This document shows positions 1-7,980 of a stretch of DNA of 16,400 bases, one piece after another. Position numbers and translations under genes: made by a program. This stretch comes from Prolixibacteraceae bacterium. GTDB taxonomy: Bacteria; Bacteroidota; Bacteroidia; Bacteroidales; Prolixibacteraceae. Numbering within the stretch: the first letter of the stretch is position 1; every line of letters starts with the position of its first letter. Below the pieces are notes generated by a model, which saw only the letters and a list, made by a program, of their open reading frames with translations, was not told the origin of the DNA and did not search any database. The stretch is from NCBI GenBank assembly GCA_017998095.1, contig JAGODU010000093.1, positions 1 to 16,400 of the forward strand, written 5' to 3'.

Positions 1-101
1 GCACTGAGCAATGGCTCATAATTAAAACGCGGATCAGGTGTTCCCGATGCTGGAATTGAAGTTTCAGCTAGTTTTATATGATCAATTTTCCTCTTTACCA
101 T
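1..101 (-). CDS. fni: Type 2 isopentenyl-diphosphate delta-isomerase, N-terminal fragment (runs off the window)
   Basis: An open frame starts at an ATG at 101-99 and runs off the left edge after 33 codons. It is too short for ordinary ORF listing. The readable peptide starts MVKRKIDHIKLAE and continues with DPRFNYEPLLS. The early R-K-x-D-H-I and the R-F-x-Y-E-P-L-L-S block resemble, from memory, the start of the FMN-dependent type 2 isomerase that interconverts IPP and DMAPP in the cytoplasm. The catalytic and flavin-binding parts are outside the window, so the call rests on this short stretch. The frame is closed upstream by the stop codon of the preceding membrane protein, so this ATG is the only sensible start. 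The gene follows that protein on the same strand after 24 nt and is probably co-transcribed with it. An isoprenoid enzyme would fit a cluster that consumes polyprenyl-phosphate carriers. Confidence 0.62.
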   Translation of the reverse strand, partial: MVKRKIDHIKLAETSIPASGTPDPRFNYEPLLS

Positions 102-121
102 TAAAGAACGTATGTTCTTTA
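102..121. repeat. Inverted repeat directly before the fni start codon
   Basis: Perfect 8-bp arms TAAAGAAC and GTTCTTTA are separated by GTAT. The repeat fills most of the 24-nt gap between the membrane-protein stop codon and the fni ATG. It could be an operator, or an mRNA hairpin limiting access to the fni start. It is AT-rich and short, so chance is possible. Confidence 0.4.
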
Positions 122-125
122 TTAA

Positions 126-2378
126 TTATAATATAAAATTGTTCAGGATTTCAGTATTACCCGTTCTCAAATAAACATTACTGCCCCTGGGTTGAATTAA
201 TAAATTATCTACTGCAATATTATCTCCTTCAATTAATAGCTGATATACAAAACCTGATTTGAAATTTACATCTTTATCTATCCTAATCCAATTATTATAA
301 ACATTATTTTCACTTCTAACATTAAGTTTGATTGTGTCTGTAATAAGTCCATATTTATCCACTAAATTAATAGATGCTTCAGGCATATCATATTTTCTTT
401 TATCAAAATAAATCCAAAATGAAATATTGTTTTCTCCTTTAATCCCTTTTGAAAAAAAGTTCTCTTCGAAAATGATAGCCTCTTTCTTTTTAATTGTGAA
501 AGCTCCTTTTCCAACTAGTGATATTTTTGATGCTGAATCATCATAGTTTTTATAAAAGATCACCTCAGGCAAAGTGTCAGATTTAAAATACTCATTTCCT
601 TTTAGTGTTGATATTATTTTGTCTGAATTTATTTTCCCCTCGTTATAGTCTTTGTTAAATATCTCAGGATCAATACTTGATAAAGATATGTATTTGTCTT
701 CCCAAAGAAGTGTTGATTTGTTTTTTAGCAATTTTTCTTCTGTAGTTAAACTGTCTTTATTGCAAAGAAGCAGAATAGGCAGGTTATTTAAATCCTTCAA
801 TCTTTCTTTCTTTATTTGAAGGTCAGATAAAAGTTGGACATTTGACAATGCGTTACTGAAAGATAAGTATGGAGAAAGAGATTCAATTATCGGTAACCCT
901 GTGTTATAAGAAACTTTAATTGCTTCTGGAAAAGTATTTAATCCTCTTTCAAACATCAACTTATCTCCGGTTGAATTAGCAAAAGGTAAGAAAAGTATTG
1001 CCTGAAATTGTTTTGGATCTATGCCTGCCTGACTAATCTTTTTTAAGTATTCAGATCTGTCTTTATCTATTTTATCATTTGCTTTAACAATATTTTTAAA
1101 ACTTATTGTACTGTTTGTAATCGAATCGTATGACCAGAATGCAAGTGTTAGTATCAAAATCCACATTGCCTTTTTACTTTTACCTTCTTCTTTTAGTTTT
1201 AAATGAAAATTGTATATGTAAACTGCTGAGTAAACAGTAAATACATAAAAGAAAATCCATGAGAATCGTCCCAGAGCCCTGAATTGTTTTAAGGAAGGAA
1301 AAATCTTTGCTAATACTGTTGTTCCGGGGAAACACATTGAAAAAAGTAAAATTAAAAAAGAACCAAAGAGGAAAATGTTTAATTCTTTTTGGGGAAAAAT
1401 TACTGATAAGTCTTTTCTTGTATAGAATCGATATATAAAATTAAGAGAAAAAACAACTGCTATGATCATAGCCGGTAAGCCCACAAATGATTGTCCTTCC
1501 CATTTTATTCTTGTCATATTGTAGATGTTCTCAGGGAGTAGCTTAAAAAGCTGATCAAAAGGTAAAAAGATGCTAAATAAATTTGAAGTGTAAATACTGA
1601 ATCCATAAGGATTAGAAGGTCTGTCATTTACCCAGTCTGTTAATGCTGTAAATCCATTTACAATAAGAACCGGGATTATGGCTATTATAAATAGCATCAG
1701 ACAAACATTAAACACTTTTTTAACATCTTTTCTGTTAATCCATAATTCTCCTATAATTATTGAAAAAATAAAAAATGAAAAGAAAGCCAAATAATATTTG
1801 TCAATAAAACCACCTCCGGTTCCTGATATCAATAATAATACTATCCAGAGCCATTTGTTTTTGTTTTCCTTGATTTTAATAAGAAAATACCAAATCATAG
1901 GTATATAAAAAACATATGACAATTCTATTTGAGCTTGAAATCTTTGAAGTTGAGGAGATAAGAATACAATTAATAATGTGATGACAGATGAATACCATAC
2001 CGGCAATTTACTTCTTCTTAAGATTAAGAATATAAAAGGGATAGATAAAAGAATGGAAAATATCATCAGTAAATTAAGTACTCCGACACCATTTGAATTT
2101 ATTGGGATTATTTTATTTACAAGTTTTACCACCCATAATAATAAGGGTTGATTGTTATCATACATTATGTGCTCACTATATGGATAGTTTACTCCTTCAT
2201 GCTTTATCCCTGATCCATATTGCAGATTGTATGAGAAATTGTAATACCCCTTTATTGTTTCTCCGGTCTTATTAAATAAATAAGCATTTGGGTTTAAAAT
2301 CACCGACTTAAATATCAATAGAAGTATTATTGAAGTCAGTAATGTTATTATTATAATTGCTGTACCGTTTTTCTTCAT
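126..2378 (-). CDS. Large polytopic membrane protein, GT-C-type glycosyltransferase or YfhO-like, with periplasmic beta-rich tail
   Basis: This 750-residue protein has about eleven hydrophobic segments between residues 8 and 417, at roughly 8-23, 97-120, 127-142, 153-167, 176-192, 195-212, 224-244, 302-319, 336-353, 375-394 and 405-417. The first large loop (about 30-95) carries polar and acidic residues, including a YPYSEH stretch, where GT-C enzymes place catalytic residues. The last 330 residues are soluble. From about 600 onward they alternate hydrophobic and polar residues, like a beta-sandwich carbohydrate-binding domain. This architecture is typical of membrane enzymes that use polyprenyl-phosphate sugars outside the membrane. 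The substrate cannot be read from sequence. The gene follows the 590-residue membrane protein by 35 nt and precedes fni by 24 nt. No family motif was recognised with certainty, so the enzymatic role is inferred from topology and neighbours. Confidence 0.72.
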   Translation of the reverse strand: MKKNGTAIIIITLLTSIILLLIFKSVILNPNAYLFNKTGETIKGYYNFSYNLQYGSGIKHEGVNYPYSEHIMYDNNQPLLLWVVKLVNKIIPINSNGVGVLNLLMIFSILLSIPFIFLILRRSKLPVWYSSVITLLIVFLSPQLQRFQAQIELSYVFYIPMIWYFLIKIKENKNKWLWIVLLLISGTGGGFIDKYYLAFFSFFIFSIIIGELWINRKDVKKVFNVCLMLFIIAIIPVLIVNGFTALTDWVNDRPSNPYGFSIYTSNLFSIFLPFDQLFKLLPENIYNMTRIKWEGQSFVGLPAMIIAVVFSLNFIYRFYTRKDLSVIFPQKELNIFLFGSFLILLFSMCFPGTTVLAKIFPSLKQFRALGRFSWIFFYVFTVYSAVYIYNFHLKLKEEGKSKKAMWILILTLAFWSYDSITNSTISFKNIVKANDKIDKDRSEYLKKISQAGIDPKQFQAILFLPFANSTGDKLMFERGLNTFPEAIKVSYNTGLPIIESLSPYLSFSNALSNVQLLSDLQIKKERLKDLNNLPILLLCNKDSLTTEEKLLKNKSTLLWEDKYISLSSIDPEIFNKDYNEGKINSDKIISTLKGNEYFKSDTLPEVIFYKNYDDSASKISLVGKGAFTIKKKEAIIFEENFFSKGIKGENNISFWIYFDKRKYDMPEASINLVDKYGLITDTIKLNVRSENNVYNNWIRIDKDVNFKSGFVYQLLIEGDNIAVDNLLIQPRGSNVYLRTGNTEILNNFIL

Positions 2379-2413
2379 TTAACATTTATAATTAAATACT
2401 TAAAAAAATATTT

Positions 2414-4186
2414 TCATTCATTATCGGCCATCCAAATCGCATCAAGTAAAATCATTGAATCAGGTGTAATGTTTTTTTGTTTAGCTTTTTCTTTACATTT
2501 TGATAACCAATCAGGAGTATTGTTAATACTATAAATATAATAATCAATTTTCTTCTGTCGCATATTTATTATTTTTAATTCTCCAGGATCATTTTGAGCT
2601 TTTACCCTGATTATTTTATTATTTAACTCAGTATCTGAATAAATTGTATCATAAATTAACGAGATATTATTTCTGGCAGCAGCTTCATCTATTTGGCTGT
2701 GTAATAAATTTGATTGCCGGCCGGGAGTAGAATAAACATTTATATTTGTTCCAGTAATGATCAGGCTGTCAAGATTGTAGGATTTAATCCTCCATGACTT
2801 GACTAAGTTATTTCCTTCGTATGTAATTATATTGGGATTAAGCCTGATAAGCAGAGGATAATATAATTCTTTATGGGCACAATAACTTAATCCATAAATT
2901 AATGCATTTTCTAAATGAGGTCCGCTTTCCCATGTGGGTTCTATGAACCAGAAATCCTCTTCTGAAATTTCATTTTTAACAAAATCTATAGTTTTCTCAC
3001 GATGACGAATATCTTTGGCTATTTGAGGAATGTCTTTTTCAACCTTAATAATGTTTATTAAAACAAAAATAACAGGCAATAAACTACTATATAAAATTAA
3101 CTGTGGCTTTTTCTTGATATGTATTGATAGAAATTCCGAAAAAATAAAAAAAATAAATCCGTAAGAAATGAAAATTGGAACCAGATAATAATTTTTAAAG
3201 TGTTTTGAAACCATTATTATTTGAAGAGCTATTATTAAAATGAACCCGGCAAATATCCAGTAATGATTTTTGACACCATTTTTCTTCTTTTGAATAAGGG
3301 CATAAATAAAAGCAGAAATCAGAGCAATCATTAATATGATAATTTCCGGATTAAGTTTAATGATCTCAATAAAACTATCAATCATTTTCTGAAGGTTAAA
3401 GACCTTAGATTCTCCGCTGCCATATATGCCATCATGATTGAAGATACCTGTAATGAATCTGCTGAAATTTTTAAACTGATTAAGAATTGGAGAAATAAAT
3501 ATTAAGAAAGAAATAATTCCTGAAATTGTGTATATAAACCTGTTTTTATTATTGTTAATCAAAAAAAGAGGTAAAATTAGAAGTGGCAAAAAGTTAAATT
3601 TGGTAGCCAAGCCTAAGGCCATAATTACGCCACTCCATAAAGCAAATAATCGGTTTGACTGATTCTTATATCCATGTTTTAAATATACAATTATAAAAAG
3701 AAGTCCCGTTATTATGAAAAATCGGTCAGGATTAACGCGGCTAAATAACCACATTAGAACATCATTGTAGAAGCATCCGGCTTGAAGTATAATAATTTTC
3801 CAGACTGGAATTTTCCTTTTCAAAGCGATAAACCCAATGATTAATACAAGGATTGTTTGAATAAATAGTAAGGAAAATGAAATAGTATTGAGATATACTT
3901 CTGGTCGTGTAAATACATCTTTGGCTATATCTTCTTTGCCTGAAATAAAATGAGTCAATCTTATTATAAGACCATTAAACACCTGTAAGGGTGTCCCCGG
4001 ATGGTCGGTATGACCTATTCGGTCAAAATTTAGCATGGAACAATTTAGTCCGTTAATAAGATATGGATATTCAGGATCTGAAGATTTTGAAAAAAAAGGA
4101 TCCCAGAAGCATAAATTGAAAATTCCCCATACAAAAATCAATGCCGGAATTATTGAAATTAAAAACCTTAATTTCAGATATTTCAT
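2414..4186 (-). CDS. Polytopic GT-C-type (GT39/PMT-like) glycosyltransferase
   Basis: The 590-residue protein has a first membrane segment at about 8-28, then a loop with an Asp-Pro-Glu pair (D37, E39) and the sequence GHTDHPGTPLQV around residue 60. About nine more hydrophobic segments run to about residue 390, followed by a C-terminal soluble part of about 195 residues. An acidic pair just after the first membrane segment is a hallmark of protein-mannosyltransferase and ArnT-like enzymes, which transfer a sugar from a polyprenyl phosphate to an acceptor outside the cytoplasmic membrane. The gene starts 8 nt after the stop codon of the methyltransferase/glycosyltransferase fusion, so the two are almost surely translated from one mRNA. 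The acceptor could be a surface polysaccharide, lipid or protein; the sequence does not say. An orphan membrane protein of unknown function remains possible. Confidence 0.74.
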   Translation of the reverse strand: MKYLKLRFLISIIPALIFVWGIFNLCFWDPFFSKSSDPEYPYLINGLNCSMLNFDRIGHTDHPGTPLQVFNGLIIRLTHFISGKEDIAKDVFTRPEVYLNTISFSLLFIQTILVLIIGFIALKRKIPVWKIIILQAGCFYNDVLMWLFSRVNPDRFFIITGLLFIIVYLKHGYKNQSNRLFALWSGVIMALGLATKFNFLPLLILPLFLINNNKNRFIYTISGIISFLIFISPILNQFKNFSRFITGIFNHDGIYGSGESKVFNLQKMIDSFIEIIKLNPEIIILMIALISAFIYALIQKKKNGVKNHYWIFAGFILIIALQIIMVSKHFKNYYLVPIFISYGFIFFIFSEFLSIHIKKKPQLILYSSLLPVIFVLINIIKVEKDIPQIAKDIRHREKTIDFVKNEISEEDFWFIEPTWESGPHLENALIYGLSYCAHKELYYPLLIRLNPNIITYEGNNLVKSWRIKSYNLDSLIITGTNINVYSTPGRQSNLLHSQIDEAAARNNISLIYDTIYSDTELNNKIIRVKAQNDPGELKIINMRQKKIDYYIYSINNTPDWLSKCKEKAKQKNITPDSMILLDAIWMADNE

Positions 4187-4194
4187 CTTGATTA

Positions 4195-5604
4195 TTATTT
4201 GAATTTAATTTTTTTTGCAGCAAAAAAGCTCATTTTAATTAAAAGCCAACCATGACTAAAACGGCTTATTTGAGTGGAGCCATATTCACGGTCACGATAT
4301 CTTACTATTACTTCAGTTATTTTTAAATTTAGTTTAGCGGCACCAAATAAAAGGTCAAAATCTCCAAATGGATCAAAATCTCCAAAATACTTTCTGTTTG
4401 CTTTAATTTTCTCATAATCCTTGCGAAAAAGGACTTTGGTTCCACATAGTGTATCTTTTAATTTCTGTCCAAGTAAAAACGAGAAGAACCATCCAAAAAA
4501 TTTATTTCCCAGAAAATTTAGGAAACGCATGGCTTCTTTTTCCATGGGATAAACAAGGCGGCATCCATTTATAAATTCTCCTTTATTGTCACGCAGAGCC
4601 TTATAAAACTTGGGCATGTCTTCAGGAGGGGTCGTAAGGTCGGCATCCAGAATCATTAATATATCACATGTTGCAGAATCAAAAGCTTCACGGACAGCAT
4701 TGCCTTTGCCCTTTCCTGTTTGCTTCATTACCTTCATGTCAATGTCAGGATACGCTTTTTGTACCCTTAGCATTTCTTCATATGTCCCATCGCTGGAGTT
4801 CCCTTCTATGAAAATAAACTCCTGATGTGTTCCAAATTTTGGTGTGCGTTTTATCGCATTTTCCATATTACCCTTTTCATTACGGGCAGGAACTACTATT
4901 GTTGTGGATAATTCTATTGGTTCAGAAGATAATGGTCGGGCAGTAATGAAATGTATCAGATCCAGCGAACATATACCTGGAAGGTTTGCAAGAAATTTAT
5001 TTACAATGAGATTGAAAACTGGTATATATTTTGGGAATAGAAGTTTATTTTCAACTTTAATAATCTCAAAATTCTCCAAATAGAGAATGTTTTCGATATC
5101 TTTTATTGATAACCAATTTTGCATAGGCTGCCGGGCCTTAAAACCTAAGGCTTCTCCTAACTTTAAAAATGGTTCCCAAATGTAATTATAACTAGAGATA
5201 ATAATTTTTGTATGTAGTGAAACATAACTTCTTATATTCCCAAAAAAAGCCTGAACATCCCAAAGTGATGTAATCAGATCAGAGATGATAATATAATCAA
5301 TTGTTACATCAGGTTTAAATTCTGTAGCATCTGCAATGTAAAAGTCAAGATGAGGGTATTTCTTTTGGGCTATTTCAATTGCCTCATGTGAAAAATCTAC
5401 TCCAATTCCTTTTGATGGTTTTACTGCATTCAACAAGTCACCAGTCGAGCAACCAAGTTCAAGAACATTGGATCCTTCCGGTATAATAAATGCAAATTGC
5501 TTTTCAATTGTTCTTTGATAAAAGCGATTTCTTTTCTTCCATTTATCTCTTTTACTTGCTGTTTTGTTAAAGAAATCTAGTAAGGTTTGTTGCCCCTCTT
5601 TCAT
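4195..5604 (-). CDS. Fusion of SAM-dependent methyltransferase and family 2 glycosyltransferase
   Basis: Residues 1 to about 215 are a class I methyltransferase domain. The SAM-binding glycine motif is LELGCSTGD (about 48-56), followed by the acidic strand end GIGVDFS (66-72) and an ADATEF segment (91-96). Residues 233-469 are a GT-A fold family-2 glycosyltransferase: TTIVVPARNE (234-243), EGNSSDGT (267-274), the metal-binding DAD at 320-322, and a C-terminal YRDREYGSTQISRFSHG segment (436-452) typical of polyprenyl-phosphate or lipid-directed enzymes. No membrane anchor is obvious beyond a weakly hydrophobic stretch near 365-378. The fusion suggests that one protein methylates and glycosylates the same lipid-linked intermediate, but this is inference. 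It starts after a 254-nt gap, so it may have its own promoter. It is followed after 8 nt by a GT-C protein. Confidence 0.86.
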   Translation of the reverse strand: MKEGQQTLLDFFNKTASKRDKWKKRNRFYQRTIEKQFAFIIPEGSNVLELGCSTGDLLNAVKPSKGIGVDFSHEAIEIAQKKYPHLDFYIADATEFKPDVTIDYIIISDLITSLWDVQAFFGNIRSYVSLHTKIIISSYNYIWEPFLKLGEALGFKARQPMQNWLSIKDIENILYLENFEIIKVENKLLFPKYIPVFNLIVNKFLANLPGICSLDLIHFITARPLSSEPIELSTTIVVPARNEKGNMENAIKRTPKFGTHQEFIFIEGNSSDGTYEEMLRVQKAYPDIDMKVMKQTGKGKGNAVREAFDSATCDILMILDADLTTPPEDMPKFYKALRDNKGEFINGCRLVYPMEKEAMRFLNFLGNKFFGWFFSFLLGQKLKDTLCGTKVLFRKDYEKIKANRKYFGDFDPFGDFDLLFGAAKLNLKITEVIVRYRDREYGSTQISRFSHGWLLIKMSFFAAKKIKFK

Positions 5605-5858
5605 AAAAACTCTTAATTACGATTAATATAGTACAATAATACAAACAATATTTTAAGTTTTTTTAACCTCCTTTGATTAGCCTTATACTTTTAATACTTT
5701 AACACTACCGGAAATAAAAATTTAGATGAAAGCTAAATAAGACCAAGGTTAATTTCAAAAATAGGATAACGAATGGTTTGGTATTTGGATGGTTAAAAGA
5801 AAACCAATTGGTATTGAAATTATTAAATCTTTTTTTTCAAAGAATTTATTCGCCGACA
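5605..5858. other. 254-nt AT-rich gap inside the glycosylation cluster
   Basis: There is no CAT triplet in this stretch, so no ATG-initiated minus-strand frame exists, and the plus strand gives only a four-codon frame. A near match to the -7 box with one extra base (TATTGTTTG on the minus strand, 5642-5650) lies about 38 nt before the fusion gene, but no TTTG box sits at the right distance. Small inverted repeats occur at 5790-5806 (TGGTT/AACCA) and 5803-5812 (ACCAATTGGT). No convincing terminator follows the upstream gene. The gap probably holds a promoter for the fusion gene, which I cannot place precisely. Confidence 0.4.
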
Positions 5859-6602
5859 CTATTTAATGAAAATTTTAAATTTTACCAATCCCCACTTTTG
5901 CAACCTGTATTGTAATGAAGTTTTTATAACCCCCATCCCATAAATGAAGCTATTTTTAATATTAATACTTGAGGCTTCTTTAAAGTATTTTGTTGGACAG
6001 GTTATCTCTGCTATCTCATACCCTTCATACCAGGTTTGAGCTAACATTTGATTATCAAACAAAAAGTTATCTGAATTTGCATTGTAATTGACAGCATTTA
6101 ATACTTCTTTAGAAAAAGCTCTGTACCCGGTATGATACTCCGATAGTTTGGCACTCATTAAGATATTTTGAGTTAAGGTAAGAAGCCTGTTCGCAATATA
6201 TTTATACCATGGCATACCTCCTTTTAGCGCTCCCTTGCCCAGGATTCTTGACCCAAGTACAACATGATAAAGACCATTGGAAATTAAATATATCATTGAA
6301 GGTATTAGTAATGGAGTATATTGATAATCAGGATGAACCATGATAACTATATCTGCATTTAATTCCAACGCTTTATTATAACACGTCTTCTGATTGCCAC
6401 CATATCCCTTGTTCTTCTCATGTTTTATTATATGTTTTATTCCAAGCTGCTTTGCAACATTTATTGTGTCATCCTTGCTGCAGTCATCAACCAGAATTAC
6501 TTCGTCTACAATGGTCTTGTCAATTTCGTTGAATGTTTTTTCTAAAGTTTTTTCAGCATTATAAGCAGGTAATACAACAACAACTTTTTTGTCTTTTATC
6601 AT
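5859..6602 (-). CDS. Family 2 glycosyltransferase, polyprenyl-phosphate sugar synthase-like
   Basis: This 247-residue single-domain enzyme has a GT-A fold. It opens with VVVVLPAYNAEKTL (7-20) and the nucleotide-sugar motif LVDDCSKDDT (37-46). An HPDYQY segment at 90-95 replaces the usual DxD-Q-(H/Y) metal site, leaving Asp92 as the conserved acid. A segment with YHTGYRAFS and an FDNQML stretch follows in the second half, as in dolichol-phosphate-mannose-synthase-like enzymes. There are no C-terminal membrane helices. It probably transfers a nucleotide-linked sugar to a polyprenyl phosphate on the cytoplasmic face, which would feed the GT-C enzymes downstream. It lies 31 nt after the response regulator on the same strand, so the two are likely co-transcribed. 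The sugar is not predictable. Confidence 0.87.
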   Translation of the reverse strand: MIKDKKVVVVLPAYNAEKTLEKTFNEIDKTIVDEVILVDDCSKDDTINVAKQLGIKHIIKHEKNKGYGGNQKTCYNKALELNADIVIMVHPDYQYTPLLIPSMIYLISNGLYHVVLGSRILGKGALKGGMPWYKYIANRLLTLTQNILMSAKLSEYHTGYRAFSKEVLNAVNYNANSDNFLFDNQMLAQTWYEGYEIAEITCPTKYFKEASSINIKNSFIYGMGVIKTSLQYRLQKWGLVKFKIFIK

Positions 6603-6633
6603 AGTTATAATAGATTGATTTTAAAGTACTGAT

Positions 6634-7797
6634 TTATTTAAGTGGTTGGGCAAAAGTATATATGTCTTTTGCTGTAATCTCATTACCGCATAATATTATT
6701 AATCTTTCAATTACATTTCTGAACTCTCTGATATTACCCGTCCAGCTTATCTTTTTCAATTCCAGAATTGCATCGTCTGTTATTTTTTTAACTTGCATAC
6801 CATATTCAGAACATATCTGATTTATAAAGTAATCAGCAAGAACCGGTATATCATCCAACCTTTCATTTAATGACGGTACACGTATTAATATTACACTTAA
6901 CCTGTGGTATAAGTCTTCTCTGAAAGTGCCACTTTCAATTTCTTTCTGCAAATCTTTATTGGTAGCAGCTATTACTCTGACATTGATATCAATGGCTTTT
7001 TCTCCACCTACTCTTGTTATCATGTTTTCCTGCAATGCTCTTAAAACCTTGGCTTGTGCAGAAAGACTCATGTCTCCGATTTCATCCAAAAAAAGTGTTC
7101 CACCTTCAGCTTGTTCAAACTTTCCTTTCCTTTGCTTGATTGCTGAAGTGAAAGCTCCTTTCTCATGACCAAAGAGTTCGCTTTCTATTAGTTCTGATGG
7201 TATTGCTGCACAGTTTACTTCAATAAAAGGTCCGGCAGATCTGTTGCTTAACTCATGCAATCTTCTTGCTACTAATTCTTTTCCTGTCCCGTTTGCACCG
7301 GTTATTAATACTCTTGCATCTGTAGGTGCTACTTTATCCGTCATCTCAAATATCTTCTTAATCGCTTCAGATTCACCAACGATTACATACTTCGATGTAA
7401 CTTTCTTTCTTAGATTTTTTGTTTCAACCAGTAATGAAGATTTGTCAATAGCATTTCTGATGGTAATTAATAACCTGTTCAGATCTAAAGGTTTTTCTAT
7501 GAAATCGTATGCCCCTTTTTTTATGGCTTCAACTGCCGTATCGATATTCCCATGACCGGATATCATTACAACAGGTGTGTCTGGATGTACTTCAAGTAAT
7601 AATGGAAGTAATTCTATACCATCCATTTCAGGCATCTTTATATCGCAAAGAATTATTTCATATTCATTGTTTTTAACATGATCAAGTGCAACTTTAGCAT
7701 TTTCAGCCAAATCTACCTGGTATTTTTCATACTCAAGAATTTCCTTCAGAGTATTCCTTATTGACCTTTCATCATCGACTACTAATATCTTTGACAT
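6634..7797 (-). CDS. NtrC-type response regulator with receiver and AAA+ domains but no DNA-binding domain
   Basis: Residues 1 to about 120 form a receiver domain, with the acidic pair D8-D9, the phospho-acceptor Asp52 in CDIKMPEMDG, Ser80 and Lys102 in EKP. Residues 140 to about 370 form a sigma-54 activator AAA+ domain: Walker A GANGTGKE (167-174), the sigma-54 contact loop GAFTSA (214-219, usual form GAFTGA), Walker B GGTLFLDE (232-239), and the arginine-rich FREDLYHRL segment. The protein stops at residue 387 just after the AAA+ helical subdomain, about 60-80 residues before the usual end, so the Fis-type helix-turn-helix is absent. The next gene begins 31 nt later, so there is no room for a frameshifted remnant. 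Regulators lacking the HTH are known, for example Helicobacter FlgR. No partner histidine kinase is in the window. Confidence 0.93.
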   Translation of the reverse strand: MSKILVVDDERSIRNTLKEILEYEKYQVDLAENAKVALDHVKNNEYEIILCDIKMPEMDGIELLPLLLEVHPDTPVVMISGHGNIDTAVEAIKKGAYDFIEKPLDLNRLLITIRNAIDKSSLLVETKNLRKKVTSKYVIVGESEAIKKIFEMTDKVAPTDARVLITGANGTGKELVARRLHELSNRSAGPFIEVNCAAIPSELIESELFGHEKGAFTSAIKQRKGKFEQAEGGTLFLDEIGDMSLSAQAKVLRALQENMITRVGGEKAIDINVRVIAATNKDLQKEIESGTFREDLYHRLSVILIRVPSLNERLDDIPVLADYFINQICSEYGMQVKKITDDAILELKKISWTGNIREFRNVIERLIILCGNEITAKDIYTFAQPLK

Positions 7798-7846
7798 ATT
7801 TTACTTTTTAGCTTATTTATTTAACTGAAAATTTAATAAAAGATTA

Positions 7847-7879
7847 CAAATTTACAATTTTGTGTCAAACAGGCCGAAA
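7847..7879 (-). promoter_or_regulatory. Possible Bacteroidota-type promoter for the response regulator
   Basis: On the minus strand, TAAATTTG (7854-7847) matches the TAnnTTTG box exactly. A TTTC at 7879-7876, one mismatch from TTTG, lies 21 nt upstream of it. The box is 49 nt before the start codon. The -33 element is imperfect, so the call is tentative. Confidence 0.38.
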
Positions 7880-7951
7880 TGTTTGCAAATAAGATTGAGC
7901 ATCCCTAAAATTAAATATTTTTGAATTTTATAACATTTGGTATAAATGCAC

Positions 7952-7959
7952 TAAATTTG
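7952..7959 (+). promoter_or_regulatory. Possible -7 box for the Xaa-Pro aminopeptidase gene
   Basis: TAAATTTG matches TAnnTTTG and ends 21 nt before the ATG at 7981. No TTTG is found 19-21 nt upstream; the nearest is only 12 nt away. It is supported by one box only. Confidence 0.27.
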
Positions 7960-7980
7960 AATTTTGTTTAAAACATTGTC

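Noticed and set aside
2093..2275. Plus-strand 60-codon ORF inside the 750-residue membrane protein gene
   Set aside because: It lies fully opposite a long, plausible coding frame and has no promoter or recognisable domain. The same holds for the other antisense frames opposite the large genes.
5774..5793. Second copy of the long-hairpin motif inside the glycosylation cluster
   Set aside because: It shares only the 10-mer TGGTATTTGG with the hairpin at 12178-12187, without arms or the 11-bp pair. In AT-rich intergenic DNA this can be chance.
7798..7980. Sigma-54 promoter between the response regulator and pepP
   Set aside because: No GG-N10-GC element with the TGGCAC/TTGC pattern was found in the gap on either strand.
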